64,000 bases of DNA. Source: Salmonirosea aquatica. Lineage in GTDB: Bacteria; Bacteroidota; Bacteroidia; Cytophagales; Spirosomataceae. Location: NCBI RefSeq assembly GCF_009296315.1, contig NZ_WHLY01000002.1, positions 930,001 to 994,000 on the forward strand, written 5' to 3'. Positions 52,699 to 61,354 of this stretch are shown piece by piece. The notes below the pieces were generated by a model. It was given only the letters and a program-made list of their open reading frames with translations. It was not told the DNA's origin and made no database searches. How positions within the stretch are numbered: the first letter of the stretch is position 1; each line of letters opens with the position of its first letter. The translations under genes and the position numbers were made by a program.

Positions 52699-53277
52699 TT
52701 GGCCGCTTCGCACCTATACGCTGACCCATTACCGGATGAGAGTTTTATTTGGCAGGAGTTTAAGCAGAGCAATCTCCAGGCTTTCACATGGCTGTACGAA
52801 GCTTACTTCCCTACTTTGCATCGGTATGGGCAGAGGTTGGGGGCAGATCGCATGGTGATTCAGGATGCTATCCATGACCTGTACCTGGATCTGTGGCGGA
52901 TGCGGAAAAATCTGGCTGATAACGTATCAGTTCGGTATTACCTGTGCCGATCCTTACGGCGACGCATTCACCTGCTATCAAAAAACTCTACGTACGGATT
53001 GGATGAAACCCATGAGTCTCAGGCATGGACGGAGTGTTGCGAAAGTCACTGGATTCGAGAGGAGTCATCTGACCACAGTGGCCGATGGTTGTCCGAATCT
53101 CTGGGTACCCTTTCCAAGCGGGAACACGAGGTAGTAATGCTGAGGTACTACCGAAACAATTCGGTTCGGGAAGTAGCCACGCAACTGGCTATTAAGGAAC
53201 AAACCGTGCGTAATCTGATTCAACGGGCGTTGGGCAAACTCCGTAAAAATGTGCCCGAGTCTATGGTAGACCTGTAG
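52699..53277 (+). CDS. ECF-type RNA polymerase sigma factor
   Basis: The 192-residue protein starts at TTG 52699. Sigma region 2 (about 25-95: FTWLYEAYFPTLHRYGQRLG, DLYLDLWRMRKNL) and region 4 (about 135-185: LSKREHEVVMLRYYRNNSVREVA, VRNLIQRALGKLRK) are recognisable, each given as a family block. No FecR-like anti-sigma gene and no susC follow, unlike most Bacteroidota ECF genes; glpD starts about 100 nt downstream. No promoter is clear, and the initiation codon is uncertain because no ATG is available before region 2. Confidence 0.85.
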   Translation: MAASHLYADPLPDESFIWQEFKQSNLQAFTWLYEAYFPTLHRYGQRLGADRMVIQDAIHDLYLDLWRMRKNLADNVSVRYYLCRSLRRRIHLLSKNSTYGLDETHESQAWTECCESHWIREESSDHSGRWLSESLGTLSKREHEVVMLRYYRNNSVREVATQLAIKEQTVRNLIQRALGKLRKNVPESMVDL

Positions 53278-53335
53278 GGTAGCTAAAAACCTGCATTGGC
53301 TGGGACGAATGGTTTTTTCTCCGTTCAAAACGTGC

Positions 53336-53343
53336 TAGTTTTG
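53336..53343 (+). promoter_or_regulatory. -7 element (TAGTTTTG) for glpD
   Basis: TAGTTTTG matches TAnnTTTG and ends at the GTG where the longest glpD frame would begin, so translation must start downstream (ATG at 53373 or 53379). Confidence 0.55.
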
Positions 53344-53372
53344 TGGAGATCCGACTTCCTTCTCTATCGTAC

Positions 53373-55013
53373 ATGCCCATGAACCGCGCCGACAACCTTT
53401 CCCGTCTGCAATCTGAAAATTTCGATATCTGTATCATTGGCGGAGGCGCGAGTGGAGCAGGTTGTGCGCTGGATGCCGCCCTGCGAGGCTACCGGGTCGC
53501 GTTGATTGATAAAAAGGATTTTGCCTCCGAAACCTCCTCCCGCTCCACTAAACTCATACATGGAGGAGTCCGCTACCTTGAGCAAGCCTTTACCAAACTT
53601 GATTTTGCGCAACTGAAGCAAGTCCGACACGGCCTGGAGGAACGGCACATCGTGATAAAAAACGCCCCGCATCTGGCCCGCCCTCTAGCCTTACTAACGC
53701 CGGTTTTTTCGTGGATTGAAGGAGTGTACTACAGCATTGGCTTGAAAATGTACGACTGGTTTGCCAATGACGATACCCTACCCAAGGGCCGATGGCTCTC
53801 AAAAAAAGAGGTATTGAGCCGAATGCCTACTCTAGATAAAGACAAGCTCCATAGTGCGGTACTGTATTACGACGGCCAGCACGACGACGCTCGCTATTGT
53901 CTGGCGCTCGTGCAGTCAGCCCATGAGCAAGGGGTAGCTGTGGCCAATTACGTGGAAGTGCTCGGTTTTCTGAAAGACCCGGTTGGCAAACTCTCCGCCT
54001 GTTCGGTGGAAGACGCCTTTACGCACCAAACCTTCTCAATCAAAGCAAAGGTGTTTGTGAACTGTACCGGTACGTTTGCCGACCGTATCCGGCTACTGGC
54101 CAACCCGACACTACCCAATCGGATGCGGCCCAGCAAGGGCGTGCACGTGGTACTACCCTATGAAACCCTGAACAGCACCGATGCCATGCTGATTCCCAAA
54201 ACCAGCGATGGCCGGGTAGTGTTCGCCATCCCATTTGAAGGTCAACTTGTGGTAGGTACCACCGATACCGAGTACCGTAATGTTGAGAACGAACCCGTTC
54301 TGGAGCAAAGTGAAGTTAATTTTTTGCTGGATACCCTTCGGCCCTACCTGAAAAAAGACCCCGAATCCGGTGACATCAAAGCGGGATTTGGTGGGTTGCG
54401 TCCTTTGTTGGCTGCCGATCCTACCAAGTCTACGAAAGGCCTTACCCGTGACCATGAGGTGGAGCACGATAGTAAATCTAACCTGGTGAGCCTGTTGGGA
54501 GGAAAATGGACCACCTACCGTCTCATGGCTAAAGATGCTGTGGATAAAGTGGAAGAGCTACTAGAACAAAACAATCCCTGCCTGACCGCTGATCACCTGC
54601 TGGCGGGTGGCGAAAATTTCAATTACGATGCCTGGAAAACTATTCAACAGGAATATGATTTAGGCGAAGATACTTGCAAACACCTGATTCTGAAATACGG
54701 ATCGCGGGCCGAAAGGGTGGTTGGACTCATCAAGACCGATGCTACCCTGGCCGACCGCCTACTTCCCAACCTACCCTACCTCAAAGCTGAGGTAGTTTTT
54801 GCCGCTCGCTACGAAATGGCCGCTACCCCCCGCGACTTTTTGGCTCGTCGCATTCGCATGGAAATTACGGATTGGGACGCTACCCTGGCCTGTCTGCCGA
54901 CCGTCTGCGACTTAATGGCGGGGGAATTGGGCTGGGACGCACCCACGGAACGGCAAATGGTGAATGAATATACTACCCTGGTACGCGGATTTCAGCGGGA
55001 AGCGGGATTATAG
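53373..55013 (+). CDS. glpD: Aerobic glycerol-3-phosphate dehydrogenase
   Basis: The 546-residue FAD enzyme oxidises sn-glycerol 3-phosphate to dihydroxyacetone phosphate at the inner membrane and passes electrons to quinone. The FAD-binding motif is ICIIGGGASGAGCALDAALRG, followed by SSRSTKLIHGGVRYLEQ. FAIPFEGQLVVGTTDTEY and the GGLRPLL block complete the DAO fold, with a C-terminal helical domain after residue 390. The longest frame begins at GTG 53343, but a promoter -7 box covers that point, so ATG 53373 is used (53379 equally possible). It ends 16 nt from convergent mutB. Confidence 0.94.
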   Translation: MPMNRADNLSRLQSENFDICIIGGGASGAGCALDAALRGYRVALIDKKDFASETSSRSTKLIHGGVRYLEQAFTKLDFAQLKQVRHGLEERHIVIKNAPHLARPLALLTPVFSWIEGVYYSIGLKMYDWFANDDTLPKGRWLSKKEVLSRMPTLDKDKLHSAVLYYDGQHDDARYCLALVQSAHEQGVAVANYVEVLGFLKDPVGKLSACSVEDAFTHQTFSIKAKVFVNCTGTFADRIRLLANPTLPNRMRPSKGVHVVLPYETLNSTDAMLIPKTSDGRVVFAIPFEGQLVVGTTDTEYRNVENEPVLEQSEVNFLLDTLRPYLKKDPESGDIKAGFGGLRPLLAADPTKSTKGLTRDHEVEHDSKSNLVSLLGGKWTTYRLMAKDAVDKVEELLEQNNPCLTADHLLAGGENFNYDAWKTIQQEYDLGEDTCKHLILKYGSRAERVVGLIKTDATLADRLLPNLPYLKAEVVFAARYEMAATPRDFLARRIRMEITDWDATLACLPTVCDLMAGELGWDAPTERQMVNEYTTLVRGFQREAGL

Positions 55014-55029
55014 GAATTCTTACATTATC

Positions 55030-57174
55030 CTAATTCCCCTCCCCCATCAAGTCCGATAAGATCTTTTGCGCCGCAATAGAAATGACCGTACCGGGCCCAA
55101 ATATTCCCTTAACGCCCGCTTGATGCAAAAACTGGTAGTCCTGTGCCGGAATGACGCCACCGGCGATTACCATAATGTCCTCGCGCCCCAGTTTTCGTAG
55201 TTCTTCAATCAGTTGGGGTACCAGCGTCTTATGACCGGCGGCCAGGCTCGATGCGCCTACCACGTGCACGTCGTTCTCAATGGCCTGGCGGGCAACTTCT
55301 TCTGGCGTCTGGAACAGCGGACCTACATCGACATCGAAACCGAGGTCGGCAAAACTGGTGGCGATGACTTTGGCGCCCCGGTCGTGACCGTCCTGGCCCA
55401 TTTTGGCTACCAAGATACGGGGGCGGCGACCGTCGAGTTCGGCAAATCGATCGGCCATTTCCCGGGCTAATTTAAAATTTTCATCGTCGGATACTTCGGA
55501 TTTATACACGCCGGATATGGATCTTATGGTAGCTTTATATCGACCAAAAACTTGCTCCATGGCATCGGAGATTTCGCCCAGAGTGGCTCGTTCGCGTGCG
55601 GCTTCAACGGCCAGGGCCAGCAAATTACTGCGCATGTCCATGCCTCCCTCCTCACGGCAGGCAACAGTCAGAGCCGCCAGGGTACCTTCTACCCTTGTTT
55701 GGTTTCGGGTGCTTTTTATTTCATTCAGCCTGATAATCTGCGACTCACGGACGGCTTTATTATCAATGTCCAGTACGTCAATGTCCTGTTGGCTATCAGT
55801 CTGATACTTATTGACGCCCACGATGATTTGCTTTCCCGAATCGATGCGGGCCTGTTTGCGGGCCGCAGCTTCTTCGATGCGCATTTTGGGAAGTCCGGTT
55901 TCGATGGCTTTCGCCATGCCTCCCAGACTTTCCACTTCTTCGATCAGGGCCCAGGCTTTTTCAATTAATTCGTGAGTAAGGTACTCCAGATAGTAAGAGC
56001 CTCCCCACGGGTCCACAGCATGACAAATATCGGTTTCGTATTGTAGAAAAAGCTGTGTGTTCCGGGCAATCCGGGCCGAAAAGTCGGTAGGTAAGGCCAT
56101 CGCCTCATCCAGTGAATTGGTGTGCAACGACTGCGTGTGGCCCAGCACCGCCGCTGTAGCCTCAATCACCGTACGAGCTATGTTGTTAAATGGGTCCTGC
56201 TCAGTTAGGCTGTATCCACTCGTCTGGCAGTGTGTCCGCAGTGCCATGGATTTGTCATCTTTGGCACCGAGTTTTTTTACAATTTTGGCCCAAAGTACCC
56301 TTCCCGCCCGCAGTTTGGCTATTTCCATGAAATGGTTCATCCCGATGCCCCAGAAGAATGAAATCCGCGGCGCGAAACCATCGATGTCCAACCCTGCCCC
56401 CAACCCGGTGCGCAGGTACTCCCAGCCATCGGCCAGGGTGTAGGCAAGCTCCAGATGGGCGGGAGCACCCGCCTCGTGCATGTGGTAACCACTGATACTG
56501 ATGGAGTTAAATCTGGGCATGTGCTGCGCCGTGTACGCAAATATATCCCCGATGATCCGCATGGAGGGCGCGGGCGGGTAGATGTAGGTATTGCGCACCA
56601 TGAATTCTTTCAGAATATCATTCTGAATAGTACCCGAAAGTTTTTCCAAAGGTACCCCCTGTTCCTGGGCGGCCACGATGAAAAATGCCATCACCGGAAT
56701 CACCGCCCCGTTCATGGTCATGGATACCGACATCTGGTCGAGCGGAATCTGGTCGAACAGGATTTTCATATCCTCCACCGAATCAATGGCCACCCCCGCT
56801 TTACCCACATCGCCCACCACGCGCGGATGATCCGAATCGTAGCCTCGATGCGTCGCCAGATCGAAGGCCACGGAAAGGCCTTTTTGCCCGGCGGCCAGGT
56901 TACGGCGGTAGAAAGCATTGGATTCTTCGGCGGTCGAGAAGCCCGCATACTGCCGGATGGTCCAGGGCCGCTGTACGTACATGCTGGCGTAGGGCCCACG
57001 CAGGTAGGGAGGTACCCCGGCTCCAAAATCCAAATGCCCGGCATCGGTCAAATCTTCCGCTCCGTAGTTGGCTTTCAGTTTGATACCTTCCGAAGTCGGA
57101 TACGGTTTAGTAGAATCGGCACCCTGGCTCCGCTTCAGTTCAGGATTAGTTATTTTCTCAAAGTTCGGCTTCAT
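55030..57174 (-). CDS. mutB: Methylmalonyl-CoA mutase large subunit
   Basis: The 714-residue catalytic subunit interconverts succinyl-CoA and (R)-methylmalonyl-CoA. The TIM-barrel substrate domain (about 50-420: [25 protein letters not shown], of which W, R and Y are key; [24 protein letters not shown]) is complete. The C-terminal B12-binding domain (about 575-710) has the base-off signature DGHDRG, then a GGxIP-type GGVIPAQDY loop. It starts 3 nt after mutA, forming the heterodimer genes in one operon. Confidence 0.97.
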   Translation of the reverse strand: MKPNFEKITNPELKRSQGADSTKPYPTSEGIKLKANYGAEDLTDAGHLDFGAGVPPYLRGPYASMYVQRPWTIRQYAGFSTAEESNAFYRRNLAAGQKGLSVAFDLATHRGYDSDHPRVVGDVGKAGVAIDSVEDMKILFDQIPLDQMSVSMTMNGAVIPVMAFFIVAAQEQGVPLEKLSGTIQNDILKEFMVRNTYIYPPAPSMRIIGDIFAYTAQHMPRFNSISISGYHMHEAGAPAHLELAYTLADGWEYLRTGLGAGLDIDGFAPRISFFWGIGMNHFMEIAKLRAGRVLWAKIVKKLGAKDDKSMALRTHCQTSGYSLTEQDPFNNIARTVIEATAAVLGHTQSLHTNSLDEAMALPTDFSARIARNTQLFLQYETDICHAVDPWGGSYYLEYLTHELIEKAWALIEEVESLGGMAKAIETGLPKMRIEEAAARKQARIDSGKQIIVGVNKYQTDSQQDIDVLDIDNKAVRESQIIRLNEIKSTRNQTRVEGTLAALTVACREEGGMDMRSNLLALAVEAARERATLGEISDAMEQVFGRYKATIRSISGVYKSEVSDDENFKLAREMADRFAELDGRRPRILVAKMGQDGHDRGAKVIATSFADLGFDVDVGPLFQTPEEVARQAIENDVHVVGASSLAAGHKTLVPQLIEELRKLGREDIMVIAGGVIPAQDYQFLHQAGVKGIFGPGTVISIAAQKILSDLMGEGN

Positions 57175-57177
57175 ACT

Positions 57178-58572
57178 TTATTGCTCATAGGTACCTGCAA
57201 CCTCAACCAACGTTCTTGCTTTCAGTAAACCGTATTCCCAATGGGGCGTAACATTTTGCGCTCTTATTTTCACCGACAGGGGTACCTCTTCATTTTTTTC
57301 CTGAAATTTATTTACCCCTACCATCACGCGTCCGTTTTGAAATTCGGCCACTTTTTGATTCCAGGAATGCTCGATTGCCTGCTGAATGAAGTTCTGTTCA
57401 AATGCCTTCGGCAAGCCCCCTTTTGACTCTATTTCCAAAAAAATTGCCCAAGCTTCCCCAGCCAACCGGGCCGTCAAGATTTCTAGGTAATAGGAACCCG
57501 CTGCCGGATCGGCTACCTTATCTAGGTAACTTTCGTTTTTTAACACCAAAGAAATATTCCGAGCCATACGCTCCGAAAATTCGGAAGGCTCAGCGAAAGC
57601 AGCATCGTAAGGCAAAATGCTAAGCGCGTCGCAGCCTCCCATTACCGCGCTCATGGCTTCGGCCGTTTGCCGGACAATATTGGTATGCGAAGAATGAGCC
57701 GATTGGTACAACCGTGAACTTTGTCCTTGAATGTATGCCTGGCAAAGTTCGTCGGGCAGGCCATAGGCGCGGGTAACTTTTTGGTACAGGTATCTTAACG
57801 CCCGCAGCTTTGCGATTTCGGTCAGGTAGTCAGTACCCACCGAAATAGCGAAAACAAATCGGTTGGCCGCCAGTAGCGGCGAAACGCCCCGTTCGGTCAA
57901 TTGATCCAGGTACGTAACAAAAGAAGCCAGCGTGTATGCCAGTTCCTGCACCACATCGGCCCCGGCTTCGTGGAAAATATGACTTTCAACCTTATAAGAT
58001 CGGAACTCGCGCATGGCTTTCGTTAAAGCCATTCCCTGAGCAATCCCATCAAAAGCCGTTGAAAAATTCTGTCCGGTTCGCATCCAATCTGCTACCGGAT
58101 CGTAAACGACGCCACCTTTCAGGTAGTAGCTTGATCCCTGCGTCAATTCACTAATGATTGCAGGAGCAGCCTCCGGACTATCCAGAAAAACGGGCGTATC
58201 AGTCAATCGGACTGTGTGCAGGGTTTTAGTCAGTTCCAGATGGCTCAGCGGCGTACTACCGCAATCCAGCCAAATCCCATCCGCACCCTGTTGCAACTGA
58301 TTTCTGATGCGCTGATTGACTTCATTAGGAACCTCGAAATCAATCACCGGTAGGGTAAGCCAGCCGGGCGTTTGCCGTTGGCAAGCCTGTATTTCCTTAT
58401 AAACCGCGTAGCCAGCTAGGTCAGCGGCCACGTAATAAGGTGCCATCGTCAGATGATTGGCAACCTCATGCTGTACCTCGGCAAAGGAGCGGCCTTTCAA
58501 TTCTTCTTCGAGCTTCTGTTGCCAACTATTCTTAGGCAATGCTGAAAATTCCGATAAAAAGGAGGGCTCCAT
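57178..58572 (-). CDS. mutA: Methylmalonyl-CoA mutase small subunit
   Basis: The 464-residue non-catalytic partner of MutB has a degenerate mutase barrel (SVGTDYLTEIAKLRALR, QSSRLYQSAHSSHTNIVRQT, ADPAAGSYYLE) and lacks most of the B12-binding domain seen in mutB. The ATG at 58572 (MEPSFLSEF) is preferred: the longer frame to TTG 58620 would start inside a TAGATTTG promoter box (58618-58625). It is first in the mutAB operon, divergent from dnaA. The pair feeds propionate or succinate metabolism; epimerase and meaB-type chaperone genes are not in the window. Confidence 0.94.
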   Translation of the reverse strand: MEPSFLSEFSALPKNSWQQKLEEELKGRSFAEVQHEVANHLTMAPYYVAADLAGYAVYKEIQACQRQTPGWLTLPVIDFEVPNEVNQRIRNQLQQGADGIWLDCGSTPLSHLELTKTLHTVRLTDTPVFLDSPEAAPAIISELTQGSSYYLKGGVVYDPVADWMRTGQNFSTAFDGIAQGMALTKAMREFRSYKVESHIFHEAGADVVQELAYTLASFVTYLDQLTERGVSPLLAANRFVFAISVGTDYLTEIAKLRALRYLYQKVTRAYGLPDELCQAYIQGQSSRLYQSAHSSHTNIVRQTAEAMSAVMGGCDALSILPYDAAFAEPSEFSERMARNISLVLKNESYLDKVADPAAGSYYLEILTARLAGEAWAIFLEIESKGGLPKAFEQNFIQQAIEHSWNQKVAEFQNGRVMVGVNKFQEKNEEVPLSVKIRAQNVTPHWEYGLLKARTLVEVAGTYEQ

Positions 58573-58617
58573 ACAAAAAAAATTGATTAAAAAACAGGAT
58601 GATTTTTCGCATCCAAG

Positions 58618-58625
58618 CAAATCTA
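58618..58625 (-). promoter_or_regulatory. -7 element (TAGATTTG) of mutAB
   Basis: CAAATCTA on the plus strand reads TAGATTTG on the minus strand, 45 nt upstream of the mutA ATG at 58572. No clear -33 TTG. Confidence 0.55.
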
Positions 58626-58787
58626 CGAATTTGGTATTACATTTTTTTTATTGCCGGGTAGGCCGATTTCCAATTGTCCTTTTCGGGGATTGTACTATTC
58701 CTTTAGTTTTATCAAGCGGCTTGATTTATGATTATTTCAATGGTAATTTCAGGAACAAATTTTAGGCAGCACACGGGATCATTTTGC

Positions 58788-58795
58788 TATCTTTG
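58788..58795 (+). promoter_or_regulatory. -7 element (TATCTTTG) of dnaA
   Basis: TATCTTTG lies 18 nt before the ATG at 58814. It excludes the TTG at 58784 as a start. No cluster of DnaA boxes (TTATCCACA-like) was seen in the 240-nt spacer. Confidence 0.65.
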
Positions 58796-58813
58796 CCTCC
58801 CCCGAAATTGAAC

Positions 58814-60265
58814 ATGACACCAGATCAGCTAAGTTTCACCTTGGAAAGAGTTGCTCCTCCGCGCGAAGTGGACATTGTATGGAACAAGTGCCTTCGGATC
58901 ATTCAGGAGAATATCCCGGATCAGAGCTTCCAAACATGGTTTGAGCCGATCCGTCCCCTGCGCCTAAGCGGGAAGGTGCTTACCATTCAGGTGCCGAGTC
59001 AGTTCTTTTATGAGTGGCTGGAAGATAATTTTGTTCATTTGCTGCGCGATGCACTCGATTACGCCATCGGGCGTGATGGTATGCTGGAATACTCGATTAT
59101 TGTAGATCCCGGCACGGAGCGTCACCAGCCCTTGACAGTCAATGTACCGACTACCAAAAACCCTCAGAATTCAAGACCGGATAATTTCCAGACCGATCCA
59201 AGGCTTAATTCAACCCCACCCAAGGATCAGGATTCGCTCCAGCTTGACACTTACCTCAACCAGAATTATTCGTTCGACAACTTCATCGAGGGTGACTGCA
59301 ACCGACTGGCCCGTTCGGCGGGCTTCGCGGTAGCGCAACGCCCTGGCCTGACTTCCTTTAATCCGCTGATGGTGTACGGAGGCGTCGGGCTGGGCAAGAC
59401 CCACCTCGTGCAGGCGATCGGCAACTACATCCGCAACCATTTCAATGAGAAGGTGGTGATGTACGTTTCGTCCGAGAAATTCACCAACCAGTTCATCAAT
59501 TCGATCCGAAATAATGTGTTGCAGGATTTCACGGATTTCTACATGAAAGTGGATGTCCTTGTAATCGATGACGTGCAGTTTCTGTCGGGTAAAGAAAAAA
59601 CGCAGGATACTTTCTTTCATATATTCAATCACCTGCACCAGCTCGGCAAGCAGATCATCATGACCAGCGACCGTCCTCCCCGCGAACTTCAGGGCCTGCA
59701 GGACCGCCTGCTGTCGCGCTTCAAGTGGGGTCTGACCGCCGATCTGCAAACTCCTGATTTCGAAACCCGGATTGCCATTATTCAGAAAAAATTACAGGCC
59801 GAGGGCATTTTCATCGAGAATGATGTGATCGAATACGTGGCCCACAGCGTGAATTCCAACGTACGTGAACTGGAAGGTGTTATCATTTCCCTGATGGCCC
59901 AGGCTTCGCTGACGCGCCGGGAGATCGACGTGGAACTGGCCAAGAATACGCTCAGAAACATTGTCCTGAATGAAGAAAAGGAAGTGACCATCGATACCAT
60001 TCAGGAAGTGGTGGCCGACCATTTTGAAATAACCGTGGCCGATATGAAAAGTAAAAGCCGCAAGAAAGAAAGTGTGTACCCGCGCCAGCTGGCCATGTTT
60101 CTGGCCAAGGAATATACTGACCTGCCTCTCAAATCCATCGGCTACCACTTTGGGGGACGCGACCATAGCACGGTAATTCACTCCATCCAGAGCATCAACG
60201 AGCTGATGGGCTCCGACCCGGACGTAGATGAAACGGTGCAAAAACTCCGCAGCTACTTCAAATAG
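58814..60265 (+). CDS. dnaA: Chromosomal replication initiator DnaA
   Basis: The 483-residue protein from ATG 58814 has four parts. Domain I (about 10-90) contains NIPDQSFQTWFEPIRPL, and domain II is a short polar linker (about 105-150). The AAA+ domain (about 150-370) has Walker A YGGVGLGKTHL, Walker B VLVIDDVQFL and sensor IMTSDRPPREL. Domain IV is the DNA-binding helix-turn-helix with FGGRDHSTVIHS (about 385-480). It melts the origin and recruits the helicase. The following gene starts directly after its stop, so they are co-transcribed. Gene and promoter are clear, but no origin repeats were found here. Confidence 0.97.
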   Translation: MTPDQLSFTLERVAPPREVDIVWNKCLRIIQENIPDQSFQTWFEPIRPLRLSGKVLTIQVPSQFFYEWLEDNFVHLLRDALDYAIGRDGMLEYSIIVDPGTERHQPLTVNVPTTKNPQNSRPDNFQTDPRLNSTPPKDQDSLQLDTYLNQNYSFDNFIEGDCNRLARSAGFAVAQRPGLTSFNPLMVYGGVGLGKTHLVQAIGNYIRNHFNEKVVMYVSSEKFTNQFINSIRNNVLQDFTDFYMKVDVLVIDDVQFLSGKEKTQDTFFHIFNHLHQLGKQIIMTSDRPPRELQGLQDRLLSRFKWGLTADLQTPDFETRIAIIQKKLQAEGIFIENDVIEYVAHSVNSNVRELEGVIISLMAQASLTRREIDVELAKNTLRNIVLNEEKEVTIDTIQEVVADHFEITVADMKSKSRKKESVYPRQLAMFLAKEYTDLPLKSIGYHFGGRDHSTVIHSIQSINELMGSDPDVDETVQKLRSYFK

Positions 60266-61303
60266 GTGAATAAGCCGATTCTGCTGAAACGTGATCAAAT
60301 CGATGACCGGGCCTGGAATGCACTGATTGACGAGGCCCGACATTCTGTAGTGTACGCTTACACCTGGTACCTTGACTGCGTTTCTCCCCATTGGCAGGCC
60401 CTTGTACTAGTTGATAGTGGAAAGTTGACGGTAGATAGCGCCCTCAATTCTGTTCATCAACTTATCCCTCATTGTAAGTATAGAACTGTAATGCCGCTCC
60501 CTGTTCGCACGAAGTGGGGCATGGCCCTCGTGCAGCAGCCGTTGTTCTGTCAGTATCTGGGATTATTTTCAAGAGAAGAGGTTTCGGAAAGTCAAGTAGA
60601 GTTTTTTCTCAGAAGCCTTGGCCGGCATTTTCCCTATATTTCGGTATATGATTTTCACCCTTGCCATACGGTGGCCCTTCGCCGGCTCCTACCTACCTGC
60701 CCAGATTTCGAGGTACTGGAAAAAACAACCCATTGGCTGAATCTGGAAAAATCCTATGTCGATCTAGCCAGTGAGTACACAGTTGATCGGACAAAAAATC
60801 TAAAAAAATCCAGGAAGTATCTTTGGGAATGGGTTGAATCAGACGATATCGAACCGCTGATCCAGCTTTTCAAAGAAAATCACGCTATCCAGATTCAAGG
60901 TATACACGAAAGTGCTTACGTACTATTACGAACTCTGATCCAACTTTTGCAGGAAAAGAAAGTAGCACTCATCCGGTATACCTATCGACACGGCAAGATT
61001 CACGCGGGCATCATGATTCTGGAAAATAAAGGAATGGGAATCTACATTTTCAATGCGGCCGATGCGGTAGGGCGCAAGGGCAATGCCCGGACTTTTTTAT
61101 TGGATCGTTACTTTCAGGAAAAAGCCGGACGGATAGAAGCCTTTGATTTTGAAAGTCCTGAGGTACCTAGTATTGCTCAGTTCTACCAAAGCTTCGGTGC
61201 CAGTCAGCAGACCTTCATTTCCCTGAAAAAAAACAAGCTGCCTTTTCCATTCAGGCAGCTTCAGAACATACGAAAGTTGCTTTTCAGAACATTCCGCCAT
61301 TGA
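60266..61303 (+). CDS. FemAB/GNAT-like protein abutting dnaA
   Basis: A 345-residue protein starting at a GTG immediately after the dnaA TAG. The likely start codon is unusual but the frame (NKPILLKRDQIDDRAWN) looks native. The pattern of a first GNAT half ending VMPLPVRTKWGMALVQQPLFCQYLG, then RTKNLKKSRKY and a second half with IRYTYRHGKIHAGIMILENKGMGIYIFNAADAVGRKGNA (Gly-rich acyl-carrier region; only short blocks are diagnostic) resembles FemAB or acyl-CoA N-acyltransferase-like proteins common in Bacteroidota. Residues about 49-70 look like an in-frame insertion. The end of the gene overlaps an antisense terminator. Confidence 0.75.
   Translation: MNKPILLKRDQIDDRAWNALIDEARHSVVYAYTWYLDCVSPHWQALVLVDSGKLTVDSALNSVHQLIPHCKYRTVMPLPVRTKWGMALVQQPLFCQYLGLFSREEVSESQVEFFLRSLGRHFPYISVYDFHPCHTVALRRLLPTCPDFEVLEKTTHWLNLEKSYVDLASEYTVDRTKNLKKSRKYLWEWVESDDIEPLIQLFKENHAIQIQGIHESAYVLLRTLIQLLQEKKVALIRYTYRHGKIHAGIMILENKGMGIYIFNAADAVGRKGNARTFLLDRYFQEKAGRIEAFDFESPEVPSIAQFYQSFGASQQTFISLKKNKLPFPFRQLQNIRKLLFRTFRH
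61226..61261 (-). terminator. Minus-strand terminator inside the 3' end of the dnaA-adjacent gene
   Basis: AAGCTGCC (61235-61242) pairs with GGCAGCTT (61254-61261). On the minus strand the hairpin is followed by GTTTTTTTT (complement of 61226-61234). It would end the DUF3108 transcript while lying in coding sequence of the opposite strand. Confidence 0.75.
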
Positions 61304-61354
61304 CGCCACGTAGCAATAGCGGACGAATTAAAATTTCACAAGCTTATCCCTTCT

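Noticed and set aside
56455-57228. 257-codon plus-strand reading frame opposite mutB
   Set aside because: Composition is rich in R, G, H and P without structure; mutB on the minus strand is unmistakable.
58572-58814. Possible replication origin beside dnaA
   Set aside because: No DnaA-box cluster or AT-rich repeat array was seen; location next to dnaA alone is not enough.
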